The translations under genes and the position numbers were made by a program. A stretch of DNA of 45,777 bases from JAGXQV01 sp964527565 (GTDB lineage Bacteria; Pseudomonadota; Gammaproteobacteria; Burkholderiales; Sulfuricellaceae): positions 1-45,777 of the forward strand of contig CAZGOY010000026.1 in assembly GCA_964527565.1 (NCBI GenBank), given 5' to 3'. Positions 38,953 to 45,777 of this stretch are shown here, piece by piece. The notes under the pieces are model-generated. The model searched no databases. It saw nothing but the letters and a program-made list of their open reading frames with translations, and was not told where the DNA came from. The first letter of the stretch is position 1; the number at the start of each line of letters is the position of its first letter.

Positions 38953-39629
38953 GCAGAGCCGTCCTCCAGTACGTAACCCATCCCACGCACGGTGCGGATG
39001 AGCTTGGGCTCGAAACCGTCGTCCATTTTTGCGCGCAAGCGGCGCACCGCCACCTCGATGACGTTGGTGTCACTATCGAAATTCATGTCCCATATCTGCG
39101 AAGCGATCAGCGAGCGCGGCAGCACCTCTCCGCGGCGGCGCAGCAACAGCTCCAGCAACGCGAATTCCTTGGCCGTGAGATCAATGCGCTGACCGCCGCG
39201 CGTTACCCGGCGGCGCAGCAGATCGAGCTCCAGGTCCGCCACCCGTATCTGCTCCGGCTCCTTGCTGCGGGTTCCGCGACGCAGCAGCGAACGCACGCGG
39301 GCAAGCAGTTCGGCAAAGGCGAAGGGTTTGACCAGATAGTCGTCGGCCCCCAGTTCGAAGCCCTTGACCCGGTCATCGACCTGGTCGCGCGCGGTAAGAA
39401 ACAGCACCGGTATCTCGCGCCCGGCGCGGCGCATTCCGGCAAGCACCTGCCAGCCATCCAGGCGCGGCAGCATCACGTCGAGAATCGCCAGGTCATGATC
39501 GCCGGTTTCCCCCAAATACAGGCCATCCACACCGTCGCGCGCGAGATCGACGACGAAACCGGCCTCGACCAGCCCCTGCTTGAGGTAGTCACCGGTCTTC
39601 GGTTCATCTTCGACCACCAGAATCTTCAT
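38949..39629 (-). CDS. Heavy-metal response regulator (OmpR family)
   Basis: This protein has 226 residues. The receiver domain has the acidic pocket VVEDE, phospho-Asp D51 in LAILDVMLPRLDGW and the conserved K in ADDYLVKPF; the C-terminal winged helix ends RTVRGMGYVLE. It belongs to the CusR/CopR/CzcR group. It is divergent from the efflux operon at 39778; TAACA-GAAA-TGTAA in the shared gap is a likely binding site. Confidence 0.94.
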   Translation of the reverse strand: MKILVVEDEPKTGDYLKQGLVEAGFVVDLARDGVDGLYLGETGDHDLAILDVMLPRLDGWQVLAGMRRAGREIPVLFLTARDQVDDRVKGFELGADDYLVKPFAFAELLARVRSLLRRGTRSKEPEQIRVADLELDLLRRRVTRGGQRIDLTAKEFALLELLLRRRGEVLPRSLIASQIWDMNFDSDTNVIEVAVRRLRAKMDDGFEPKLIRTVRGMGYVLEDGSA

Positions 39630-39691
39630 TTCATTTCCCGCTCGTGCCCATGTCGAAATTATGCGCTTGCCACACCAGCGCCTCCCAAAGA

Positions 39692-39705
39692 TAACAGAAA
39701 TGTAA
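39692..39705. promoter_or_regulatory. Probable metal-regulator binding site
   Basis: TAACA-GAAA-TGTAA is a near-perfect inverted repeat of the TTACA-N4-TGTAA type bound by CopR/CzcR-like regulators. It sits in the 148-base gap between the regulator and the efflux operon, about 35 bases upstream of CATAAT (39740-39745), a possible -10 box without a good -35, as expected for an activated promoter. Confidence 0.5.
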
Positions 39706-39777
39706 TCCAGGCGTCAGCTTCCGGTGGGGAAGTGTTTTCCATAATCCAGGCAAGCCCTCGTCAAAGGAAATCCGGCC

Positions 39778-40296
39778 ATGAAACTGCTTGTTGCCGCCCT
39801 CCTGTTTGCCGCAACGTTTTCAGCCTTCGGCCACGGCGGGGAGGATCACGGCGCGCCAGCGCCGGCGCTTAACCAGAGCGTGGCGCCGCGCGCCAGCGCC
39901 AGCACCGGGGAATTCGAAGTGGTTGCCGTGCTTGAAGGCCGACAACTGGTAATCCATGTCGATCGTTTCGCCAGCAACGAACCGGTCGAAAATGCCAAGG
40001 TAGAAGTCGACAGCACACCGATGGGCGGTCGCGCCCGCGAAGCCGCGCCCGGCACCTATGTGCTGGATATTGCTGCGGATCTCGCGCCAGACAGACACGC
40101 CCTGACCTTCAGCATCGAGGACGGCGACAACAGCGACTTGCTTAGTGCCACGCTGGACACCTCGCTGCCCGCCGTTTCCGTTACGCAAGCGCCTTTCTGG
40201 AGCGAATGGGCCGCGTGGGCCGTTGCCGCGCTGCTGCTTGCCGGAGGCGCGCTGTTCGCCGCACGGCGCGGCAGGGCCGTCATCAGAGGATCATGA
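39778..40296 (+). CDS. Exported, membrane-anchored protein of the efflux operon
   Basis: This protein has 172 residues. A signal peptide (1-18, AFG cleavage box) would leave a mature protein starting HGGEDHG. Residues about 45-130 look like an Ig-like beta domain (FEVVAVLEGRQLVIHVD, APGTYVLDIAADL), as in YtkA/FixH-type domains, followed by a C-terminal membrane helix (about 143-162) and basic tail. It is the first gene of the metal operon and overlaps or abuts the adaptor gene. A periplasmic metal-handling role is inferred; I do not know a named homologue. Confidence 0.8.
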   Translation: MKLLVAALLFAATFSAFGHGGEDHGAPAPALNQSVAPRASASTGEFEVVAVLEGRQLVIHVDRFASNEPVENAKVEVDSTPMGGRAREAAPGTYVLDIAADLAPDRHALTFSIEDGDNSDLLSATLDTSLPAVSVTQAPFWSEWAAWAVAALLLAGGALFAARRGRAVIRGS

Positions 40297-40298
40297 CC

Positions 40299-41441
40299 AT
40301 GCGAAACACTGACACGCGATGCCTTCTCGCCACCGCATTGCTGGCATTCGCCGCTGCCGGCGCGCTGGCCCACGACGGCGAGGATCACGGCCAGGACGGC
40401 AAGCAGGCATCTCCGGCCCGCTCTTCCAGCGCCCCGCCAGGCGCTCCGGCCGCACTGCAACGCCTCGCCGATGGCAGCCTGTTCGTCCCCAAGCCGGTGC
40501 AGCGCCAATTGGGTCTGCGCACCCAGGCGGCGCGTATCGGCAAACTCGCCGCTACGGTCGAGCTCAACGGCAAGGTCATCCCTGACCCGAATTCCAGCGG
40601 TCGCGTCCAGGCGACCTTTTCCGGCAGCGTCATGCCCGGCCCCAAGGGCATGCCAACCCCCGGCCGCAAAGTCAGCAAGGGCGAGGTGCTGGCCTATCTA
40701 CGCCCGGTCGGCGGCGCCATCGAACGCGGCAACCAGAAGGCGCAACAGGCCGAACTGGAAGCCCAGTTAGCCGTGGCCGAAAGGCGCGTCAAGCGCTTCG
40801 AACAGCTTGAAGGCGCGATACCCCAAAAGGAAATCGACGCGGCACTCATCGAGCGCGACGCGCTGCAAAAGCGCCGTGCCTTCGTCTCCGCCAGTATCAA
40901 CGCCGCCGAACCTCTGCTGGCCCCTGCCACGGGCGTGATCAGTTCCAGCGGCGTCGTTGCCGGGCAGGTGGTCGACGCCAAGGAAATCCTGTTCGAGATT
41001 GTCGATCCGGCGCGCCTTGCCGTGGAAGCGCTAGCCTACGATGCCGGAATCGCCGCAACCCTGATTTCCGCCAGCGCGCTGGCGGAGAAAACGGCGCTGG
41101 AGCTGAAATTCGTCGGCGCGGGCCGGCAACTGCGCGAACAGGCCTTGCCGCTACTGTTTCGCATTGTCGGGCGCGATTCGATGGTGGCAGTCGGTCAGCC
41201 GGTTCAGGTGATTGTGCGCACGGCGCATGCCATACAGGGGGCGGCGCTGCCGCGCTCGGTGCTGACAAAAACCGGCACCGGCGAGTCTGCGGTGTGGGTG
41301 CATGCCGAAGCCGAACGCTTTGTCGTGCGCCGTGTGCGCCACCAATCGCTGGATGCCGCCAACATCGCCATTGTCGATGGCCTTCACGATGGCGACCGCG
41401 TGGTGATCCAGGGTGCGGCCCTGCTCTCCCAGGTACGCTGA
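40299..41441 (+). CDS. RND efflux periplasmic adaptor subunit (CzcB/CusB type)
   Basis: This protein has 380 residues from ATG 40299, which has AGAGGA 8 bases upstream; ATG 40293 (overlapping the previous stop) is the other choice. Signal peptide, then mature start HDGEDHGQDG, a beta-barrel and lipoyl part (VELNGKVIPDP, GVISSSGVVAGQVVDA), a helical hairpin of about 60 residues (QQAELEAQLAVAERRVKRFEQL) and a C-terminal membrane-proximal domain. It links the inner-membrane pump to an outer-membrane channel. It has the short His/Asp-rich head seen in other metal adaptors. Confidence 0.9.
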   Translation: MRNTDTRCLLATALLAFAAAGALAHDGEDHGQDGKQASPARSSSAPPGAPAALQRLADGSLFVPKPVQRQLGLRTQAARIGKLAATVELNGKVIPDPNSSGRVQATFSGSVMPGPKGMPTPGRKVSKGEVLAYLRPVGGAIERGNQKAQQAELEAQLAVAERRVKRFEQLEGAIPQKEIDAALIERDALQKRRAFVSASINAAEPLLAPATGVISSSGVVAGQVVDAKEILFEIVDPARLAVEALAYDAGIAATLISASALAEKTALELKFVGAGRQLREQALPLLFRIVGRDSMVAVGQPVQVIVRTAHAIQGAALPRSVLTKTGTGESAVWVHAEAERFVVRRVRHQSLDAANIAIVDGLHDGDRVVIQGAALLSQVR

Positions 41442-41442
41442 C

Positions 41443-44400
41443 ATGTTCGATTTCATCATCCACACCAGCCTCAAGCAGCGCTTGATCGTGCTTGGCATGG
41501 CGCTGCTGCTGATCGTCTACGGAACGGTGACGTTGCGGCAAATGCCGGTCGATGTCTTTCCCGACCTCAACAAGCCCACCGTGACGCTGATGACTGAAGC
41601 CGGCGGCATGGCGCCGGAGGAGGTCGAACAGCTGGTAAGCTTTCCCATCGAGTCGGGCATGAACGGCATGCCGGGCGTGACGCGCGTGCGTTCGGTATCG
41701 GGGATCGGCTTGTCGATCATTTATGTCGAATTCGAATGGGGTTCCGACATCTACCGCAACCGGCAGCAGGTCGCCGAACGTCTGAATCTGGTGCGCGAAC
41801 AATTGCCGCCCGACATCGTCCCGCAACTCGGGCCGATCTCCTCGATCATGGGCGAGATACTGCTGCTCGCCATCCCGGCAGACCCGGCCAGGGTCAGCCC
41901 GATGGCAGTGCGCGAGTATGCGGATTGGGTGGTACGACCACGCCTCCTGACCATCCCCGGTGTCGCCCAGGTGATTGCCATCGGCGGTGAAGTACGCCAG
42001 TACCGCGTCGAACTCAAACCCGCCCAGCTTCAGGCCCTTGGAGTAGAACGTGAAAAACTGGAAGCGGCGCTGCGCGATTTCGGCGCCAATACCAGTGGCG
42101 GCTTTCTCGAAGCGCAGGGGCGCGAATACCTGATCCGCCAGATTGGTCGCAGTTCGCGCATCGAGGATTTGCAAAACCTGGTGGTCAGCGTCAGGAACGG
42201 GCAGCCGATCCTGCTCAAGCAGTTGGCAGAGGTGAAGCTGGCACCTGCCATCAAGCGCGGGGACGGCAGCTATAAGGGCAAGCCGGCGGTGATCCTGTCG
42301 GTGCAAAAGCAGCCCGCCGCCGACAGCGTGGCGCTGACGCGCGCGGTGGAAAACGCGGTCGCCGAACTGGGCGCGATCCTGCCGGATGGCATCGAGTCCC
42401 CTTCCTTCCTTTTCAAGCAAGCGGACTTCATCGAGCATTCGGTCAACAACGTCGAAGAAGCGCTACGCGATGGCGCGATCCTGGTCGCGGTAATCCTATT
42501 CCTGTTCCTGCTCAACATCCGGACCACGCTCATTTCGCTGATGGCGATTCCGGTATCGCTGCTGGCGACTGTCCTGGTGTTCCACTATTTCGAACTGTCG
42601 ATCAATACCATGACGCTGGGCGGCCTGGCCATCGCCATCGGCGAATTGGTGGACGACGCCGTGGTCGGGGTGGAAAACGTGCTACGGCGCCTGAAGCTGA
42701 ACCGTGCGGCAGACCATCCGCGGCCGGTCGCCGAGGTCATCGCCGCAGCCACGCTGGAAGTACGCTCAGCCATCGTTTATGCCACCGTAATCATCGTGCT
42801 GGTATTCGTGCCGCTCTTCGTCCTGCCCGGCATTGAAGGACGCCTGTTCACGCCGCTGGGGGTGGCCTACATTGTCTCAATTTTAGCCAGCATGATCGTC
42901 TCGGTAACGCTGACGCCGGTGATGGCCTATTACCTGCTGCCGCGCATGAAACAACTGCATGACGGCGACAGCCAGCTGGTTACCTGGCTCAAGCGTGGGG
43001 ATGCCAGACTGCTGCACTGGTCCTTCACGCACGCGCGCACGCTGCTGGGCGGCGCCCTCATTGTGGTGGCGATGGTCGCAGCAAGCGTGCCCTTCTTCCC
43101 GCGCTCCTTCCTGCCCCCCTTCAATGAAGGCACGCTAACGGTCAATGTTCTGCTTAATCCCGGCACCTCGTTGAGCGAATCGAACCGTATCGGCACACTG
43201 GCGGAGCAACTGGTCGCCCAGGTACCCGAAGTGACGCAGACGGGACGCCGCACCGGCCGCGCCGAACTCGATGAACATGCCGAGGGCGTGCATTACACCG
43301 AGATGGATGTGGACCTCAGGGCATCCGAGCGCAACCGTGCGCAAATCATCGCCGACATCCGGCAGCGTCTGGCCACCTTGCCGGCGGTCAGCAGCGTTGG
43401 CCAGCCGATTTCGCACCGCCTCGATCACCTGCTCTCCGGCGTTCGCGCCCAAATCGCACTGAAGATCTACGGCGACGACCTTGACACCCTGCGCGGCTTG
43501 GCCGACAACCTGCGCGAGCGCTTGGCGGAAATTCCCGGCATCACCGATTTACAGATCGAGAAGCAGGTGTTGATTCCCCAAGTGAAGATTCGTCTCGATT
43601 ACGAGCAAGCGGCGCGCTACGGCGTAGCGCCCGGCAACCTGCTGCGCAGTCTGGAACAGATGATCGAGGGCGAGCGGATTACCCAAGTCATTGAAGGCAA
43701 CCGCCGCTTTGATCTGCTGGTGCGCTTGCCGGAAAGCGCGAGGAACCCGCAGGCGCTCGCCGGTCTACTGATCGAAACGCCGGGCGGTCACGTACCGCTG
43801 TCGAAAATCGCCAGCGTGGAAGAAAGTGACGGCCCCAATCAGGTCAGCCGCGAGAATTCACGGCGGCGCATCGTACTCTCGGCCAACACTGATGGACGTG
43901 ACATGTCGCAAGTGATCGCCGACGTTCGTGCCGAACTGGCTGCAAGCGCATTGCCGGTGGGCTATTTCAGCGCCCTGGAAGGCCAGTTCCAAGCACAGGA
44001 ACAAGCCGCGCGCCTGATTGCACTGCTCGCCTCCGTTTCGCTGGCCATGATTTTCATGGTGCTCTACAGCCGATACAGGTCAATCACGCTGACGCTCATC
44101 ATCATGGGCAATATCCCGCTGGCACTGATCGGCAGTGTAATCGCACTGTGGATTTCCGGGCAACCGCTCTCTGTGGCGGCGCTGGTCGGTTTCATCACGC
44201 TGACTGGCATCGCCACGCGCAACGGCATTCTGAAAATCAGCCATTACATCAATCTATGCGTCTTCGAGGGCGAACGTTTCGGGCGCTCGATGATCGTTCG
44301 CGGCTCCCTGGAACGCTTGACACCGGTGCTGATGACCGCGCTGGTCGCCGCATTTGCCCTGTTGCCGCTCCTTCTCTCGGCCGACGCACCGGGCAAGGAA

Positions 44401-44547
44401 GTGCTGCACCCGGTAGCGGTAGTGATTTTCGGCGGCCTCATCAGTTCCACGCTACTCGACACCCTGCTGACACCGCTGATGTTCTGGCTGTGGGGAAAAC
44501 CCGCCCTGGAACGTCTGCTCGCCGCCCAAGAGCACGAAAGTTTCTAA
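41443..44547 (+). CDS. Heavy-metal RND efflux pump (CzcA/CusA family)
   Basis: This protein has 1034 residues from MFDFIIHTSLKQR at 41443, one base after the adaptor stop. It has the 12-helix RND layout with two large periplasmic loops: VDVFPDLNKPTVT after the first helix, AIGELVDDAVVGVENVLRRL in helix 4 (proton-relay acids), and the typical second half with FLPPFNEGTLTV and TLTGIATRNGILKI. It pumps metal ions out of the cell or periplasm with proton force. The helix-4 motif differs from what I recall of classical CzcA and CusA, so the metal cannot be named. No outer-membrane (CzcC-type) gene is in this operon. Confidence 0.93.
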   Translation: MFDFIIHTSLKQRLIVLGMALLLIVYGTVTLRQMPVDVFPDLNKPTVTLMTEAGGMAPEEVEQLVSFPIESGMNGMPGVTRVRSVSGIGLSIIYVEFEWGSDIYRNRQQVAERLNLVREQLPPDIVPQLGPISSIMGEILLLAIPADPARVSPMAVREYADWVVRPRLLTIPGVAQVIAIGGEVRQYRVELKPAQLQALGVEREKLEAALRDFGANTSGGFLEAQGREYLIRQIGRSSRIEDLQNLVVSVRNGQPILLKQLAEVKLAPAIKRGDGSYKGKPAVILSVQKQPAADSVALTRAVENAVAELGAILPDGIESPSFLFKQADFIEHSVNNVEEALRDGAILVAVILFLFLLNIRTTLISLMAIPVSLLATVLVFHYFELSINTMTLGGLAIAIGELVDDAVVGVENVLRRLKLNRAADHPRPVAEVIAAATLEVRSAIVYATVIIVLVFVPLFVLPGIEGRLFTPLGVAYIVSILASMIVSVTLTPVMAYYLLPRMKQLHDGDSQLVTWLKRGDARLLHWSFTHARTLLGGALIVVAMVAASVPFFPRSFLPPFNEGTLTVNVLLNPGTSLSESNRIGTLAEQLVAQVPEVTQTGRRTGRAELDEHAEGVHYTEMDVDLRASERNRAQIIADIRQRLATLPAVSSVGQPISHRLDHLLSGVRAQIALKIYGDDLDTLRGLADNLRERLAEIPGITDLQIEKQVLIPQVKIRLDYEQAARYGVAPGNLLRSLEQMIEGERITQVIEGNRRFDLLVRLPESARNPQALAGLLIETPGGHVPLSKIASVEESDGPNQVSRENSRRRIVLSANTDGRDMSQVIADVRAELAASALPVGYFSALEGQFQAQEQAARLIALLASVSLAMIFMVLYSRYRSITLTLIIMGNIPLALIGSVIALWISGQPLSVAALVGFITLTGIATRNGILKISHYINLCVFEGERFGRSMIVRGSLERLTPVLMTALVAAFALLPLLLSADAPGKEVLHPVAVVIFGGLISSTLLDTLLTPLMFWLWGKPALERLLAAQEHESF

Positions 44548-44579
44548 CCCCGTTTCTGACAATACTTAAGGAGTTTCCC

Positions 44580-45041
44580 ATGAAGCCATTTACCACCACG
44601 ATGCTTTCCTCGACTGCCAGCGCGTTGATGCTGGCATGCTCGGTTGCATTTGCTCACAGCGATGATTATCTTGACACCCAAAAAGCGCCCAATGGCGGGC
44701 AAATGCGCATGGCCGGAAACTATCATTTCGAACTGGTGGTAGCCAAGGGCAGTTTGCAGGCCAAGAATAACCCAGTCGTCGTGTATGTTACCGACCATGC
44801 CGGTGCCAAAATTCCAACAGCAGGCGGCAGCGGAACGGCAACCCTCCTTGTCGGCAAGCAGAAAGCCAGCGTCAAACTGTCTCCTGATGGCGACAACCGC
44901 CTCAAGGGCACCGGCAATTACGCATCAAAGGCCGACATGAAGGTGGTGGTTTCGATTGCCTTACCTGGCAAAGCTGCCGAGCAGGCACGATTCACGCCGC
45001 TGGCCATGGCAAAGGACGAACATCCCGAACATAAGTATTGA
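44580..45041 (+). CDS. Small periplasmic protein of the efflux operon
   Basis: This protein has 153 residues; AAGGAG lies 6 bases before ATG 44580. The signal peptide ends AFA and the mature chain would begin HSDDYLDTQKAPNGGQMRM. NYHFELVVAKGSL and later beta strands resemble the 'APHGGQ...HLELV' type metal-binding domains that occur alone or at the head of adaptor proteins. It is 32 bases behind the pump gene and probably its last operon member. A periplasmic metal-chaperone role is inferred. The 159 bases from 45042 to the rRNA terminator hold no gene that I can support. Confidence 0.8.
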   Translation: MKPFTTTMLSSTASALMLACSVAFAHSDDYLDTQKAPNGGQMRMAGNYHFELVVAKGSLQAKNNPVVVYVTDHAGAKIPTAGGSGTATLLVGKQKASVKLSPDGDNRLKGTGNYASKADMKVVVSIALPGKAAEQARFTPLAMAKDEHPEHKY

Positions 45042-45200
45042 TGACGCTTGCCACATAGGGGCAACGCGCCACATGCGCCCCCAAAACCCGCACGGTAAAG
45101 TCGTGCCCGAAAGCGAGCGTTTTTGTTGCGAGGATATGAGTCGCGTGGGGCAGGTTTAAAAGATGCGGCAAGGAATATGACAGAGGGGATATCAGAAACG

Positions 45201-45227
45201 CCAAAGCCCTCGCGAGGAGGGCTTTGG
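45201..45227 (-). terminator. rRNA operon terminator
   Basis: CCAAAGCCCTC (45201-45211), loop GCGAG, GAGGGCTTTGG (45217-45227): an 11-bp perfect stem just beyond the 5S gene. On the minus strand it is followed by CGTTTCTG. It can also act on rightward transcripts from the metal operon. Confidence 0.75.
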
Positions 45228-45240
45228 GTGTTATGAGGAG

Positions 45241-45354
45241 CCTGGCGGTGACCTACTTTCACATGCTAGATGCACACTATCATCGGCGCGGAGTCGTTTC
45301 ACTTCTGAGTTCGGGAAGGGATCAGGTGGGTCCAACTTGCTATGGCCGCCAAGC
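45241..45354 (-). rRNA. rrf: 5S ribosomal RNA
   Basis: The minus strand reads GCTTGGCGGCCATAGCAAG at the 5' end (45354), then the conserved CCTGATCCCTTCCCGAACTC and GTAGGTCACCGCCAGGC at the 3' end. Length about 114 bases; the exact ends are estimated from pairing of the terminal helix. Confidence 0.93.
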
Positions 45355-45452
45355 ATAACTTGTATACCTCGTCGTAATTTGCATTACGCCGAAGCCAAAA
45401 GGGAAGAAGTAATTTAGGTAATTTGATTGCGGTCGTTACCGCTTAAGGTTAT

Positions 45453-45777
45453 AGGATCAAGCCTCACGGGCAATTAGTATCGGTTAGCTTAACGCATTAC
45501 TGCGCTTCCACACCCGACCTATCAACGTCCTGGTCTCGAACGACCCTTTAGGGGAATCAAGTTCCCGGGAAGTCTCATCTTGAGGCAAGTTTCCCGCTTA
45601 GATGCTTTCAGCGGTTATCTCTTCCGTGCATAGCTACCCGGCGATACGACTGGCGTCATAACCGGTACACCAGAGGCACGTCCACTCCGGTCCTCTCGTA
45701 CTAGGAGCAGCCCCCCTCAAACTTCCAACGCCCACGGCAGATAGGGACCAAACTGTCTCACGACGTTTTAAACCCAG
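45453..45777 (-). rRNA. rrl: 23S ribosomal RNA, 3' part
   Basis: The minus strand shows the conserved 3' region of 23S rRNA: the sarcin-ricin-loop neighbourhood (AGTACGAGAGGACCGGAG is read from about 45704-45687) and the end CCCGTGAGGCTTGAT. The 3' end near 45453 is placed by comparison with the E. coli end GAGGCTTAACC and is approximate. The gene continues beyond the window. Confidence 0.95.

Noticed and set aside
40939..42438. Long minus-strand open frame across the adaptor and pump genes
   Set aside because: It crosses two well-supported genes on the other strand and has a composition typical of an antisense frame.

Overview
The window is high-GC DNA with dense, short-spaced operons. The flagellar, GlnD, SuhB and TrmJ proteins, and the rRNA sequences at the right end, look betaproteobacterial. 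Nitrosomonadales is my best guess, but no marker here settles the genus. Both ends are cut: the left end starts inside a TPR glycosyltransferase gene and the right end stops inside a 23S rRNA gene.

Left part (1-16.2 kb), a glycan island beside flagellin. It opens with a protein that carries two TPR plus O-GlcNAc-transferase units in tandem. A tight leftward gene series follows (11198 down to 4902): two AbiEii-like nucleotidyltransferases, each with a small partner, alternate with a PseB-like nucleotide-sugar dehydratase, two DegT-type sugar aminotransferases and a GNAT acetyltransferase. A Fic protein gene lies just downstream, behind an array of TGTCGCGA-type repeats. Two large rightward genes, a methyltransferase fused to a GT9-like domain and a three-domain glycosyltransferase, run up to the flagellin gene. 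Flagellin glycosylation is the likely theme (inference).

Flagellar part (16.2-23.4 kb). A near-consensus sigma-28 promoter drives fliC, followed by flaG, fliD, fliS, fliT, a small unknown gene, a DUF2802 gene, a FliK-like gene and an orphan FlhB C-terminal-domain gene. Housekeeping genes follow (23.4-29.7 kb): glnD, map, tRNA-Ser(GGA), trmJ, suhB and a DUF2442 gene. REP-like repeats punctuate the region, and one copy of that family sits in frame inside the GNAT gene.

Accessory module (29.7-35.4 kb). A DUF2791/BrxD-like P-loop ATPase, a DUF1566 protein with a TerB-C-like tail, one decayed and one intact PIN toxin-antitoxin pair, and an Lhr/BrxHI-like helicase form one rightward operon. A perfect 32-bp direct repeat flanks this module on both sides. 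It is the best candidate in the window for an undescribed, possibly defensive, mobile system.

Right part (35.4-45.8 kb). A GGDEF-EAL protein precedes a heavy-metal two-component system (leftward) that diverges from a metal-efflux operon: a periplasmic or membrane-anchored protein, an RND adaptor, an RND pump and a small periplasmic protein, with no outer-membrane channel gene. Three of these proteins are predicted to start with histidine after signal-peptide removal. The window ends with the 3' part of a leftward rRNA operon (23S, 5S, terminator).
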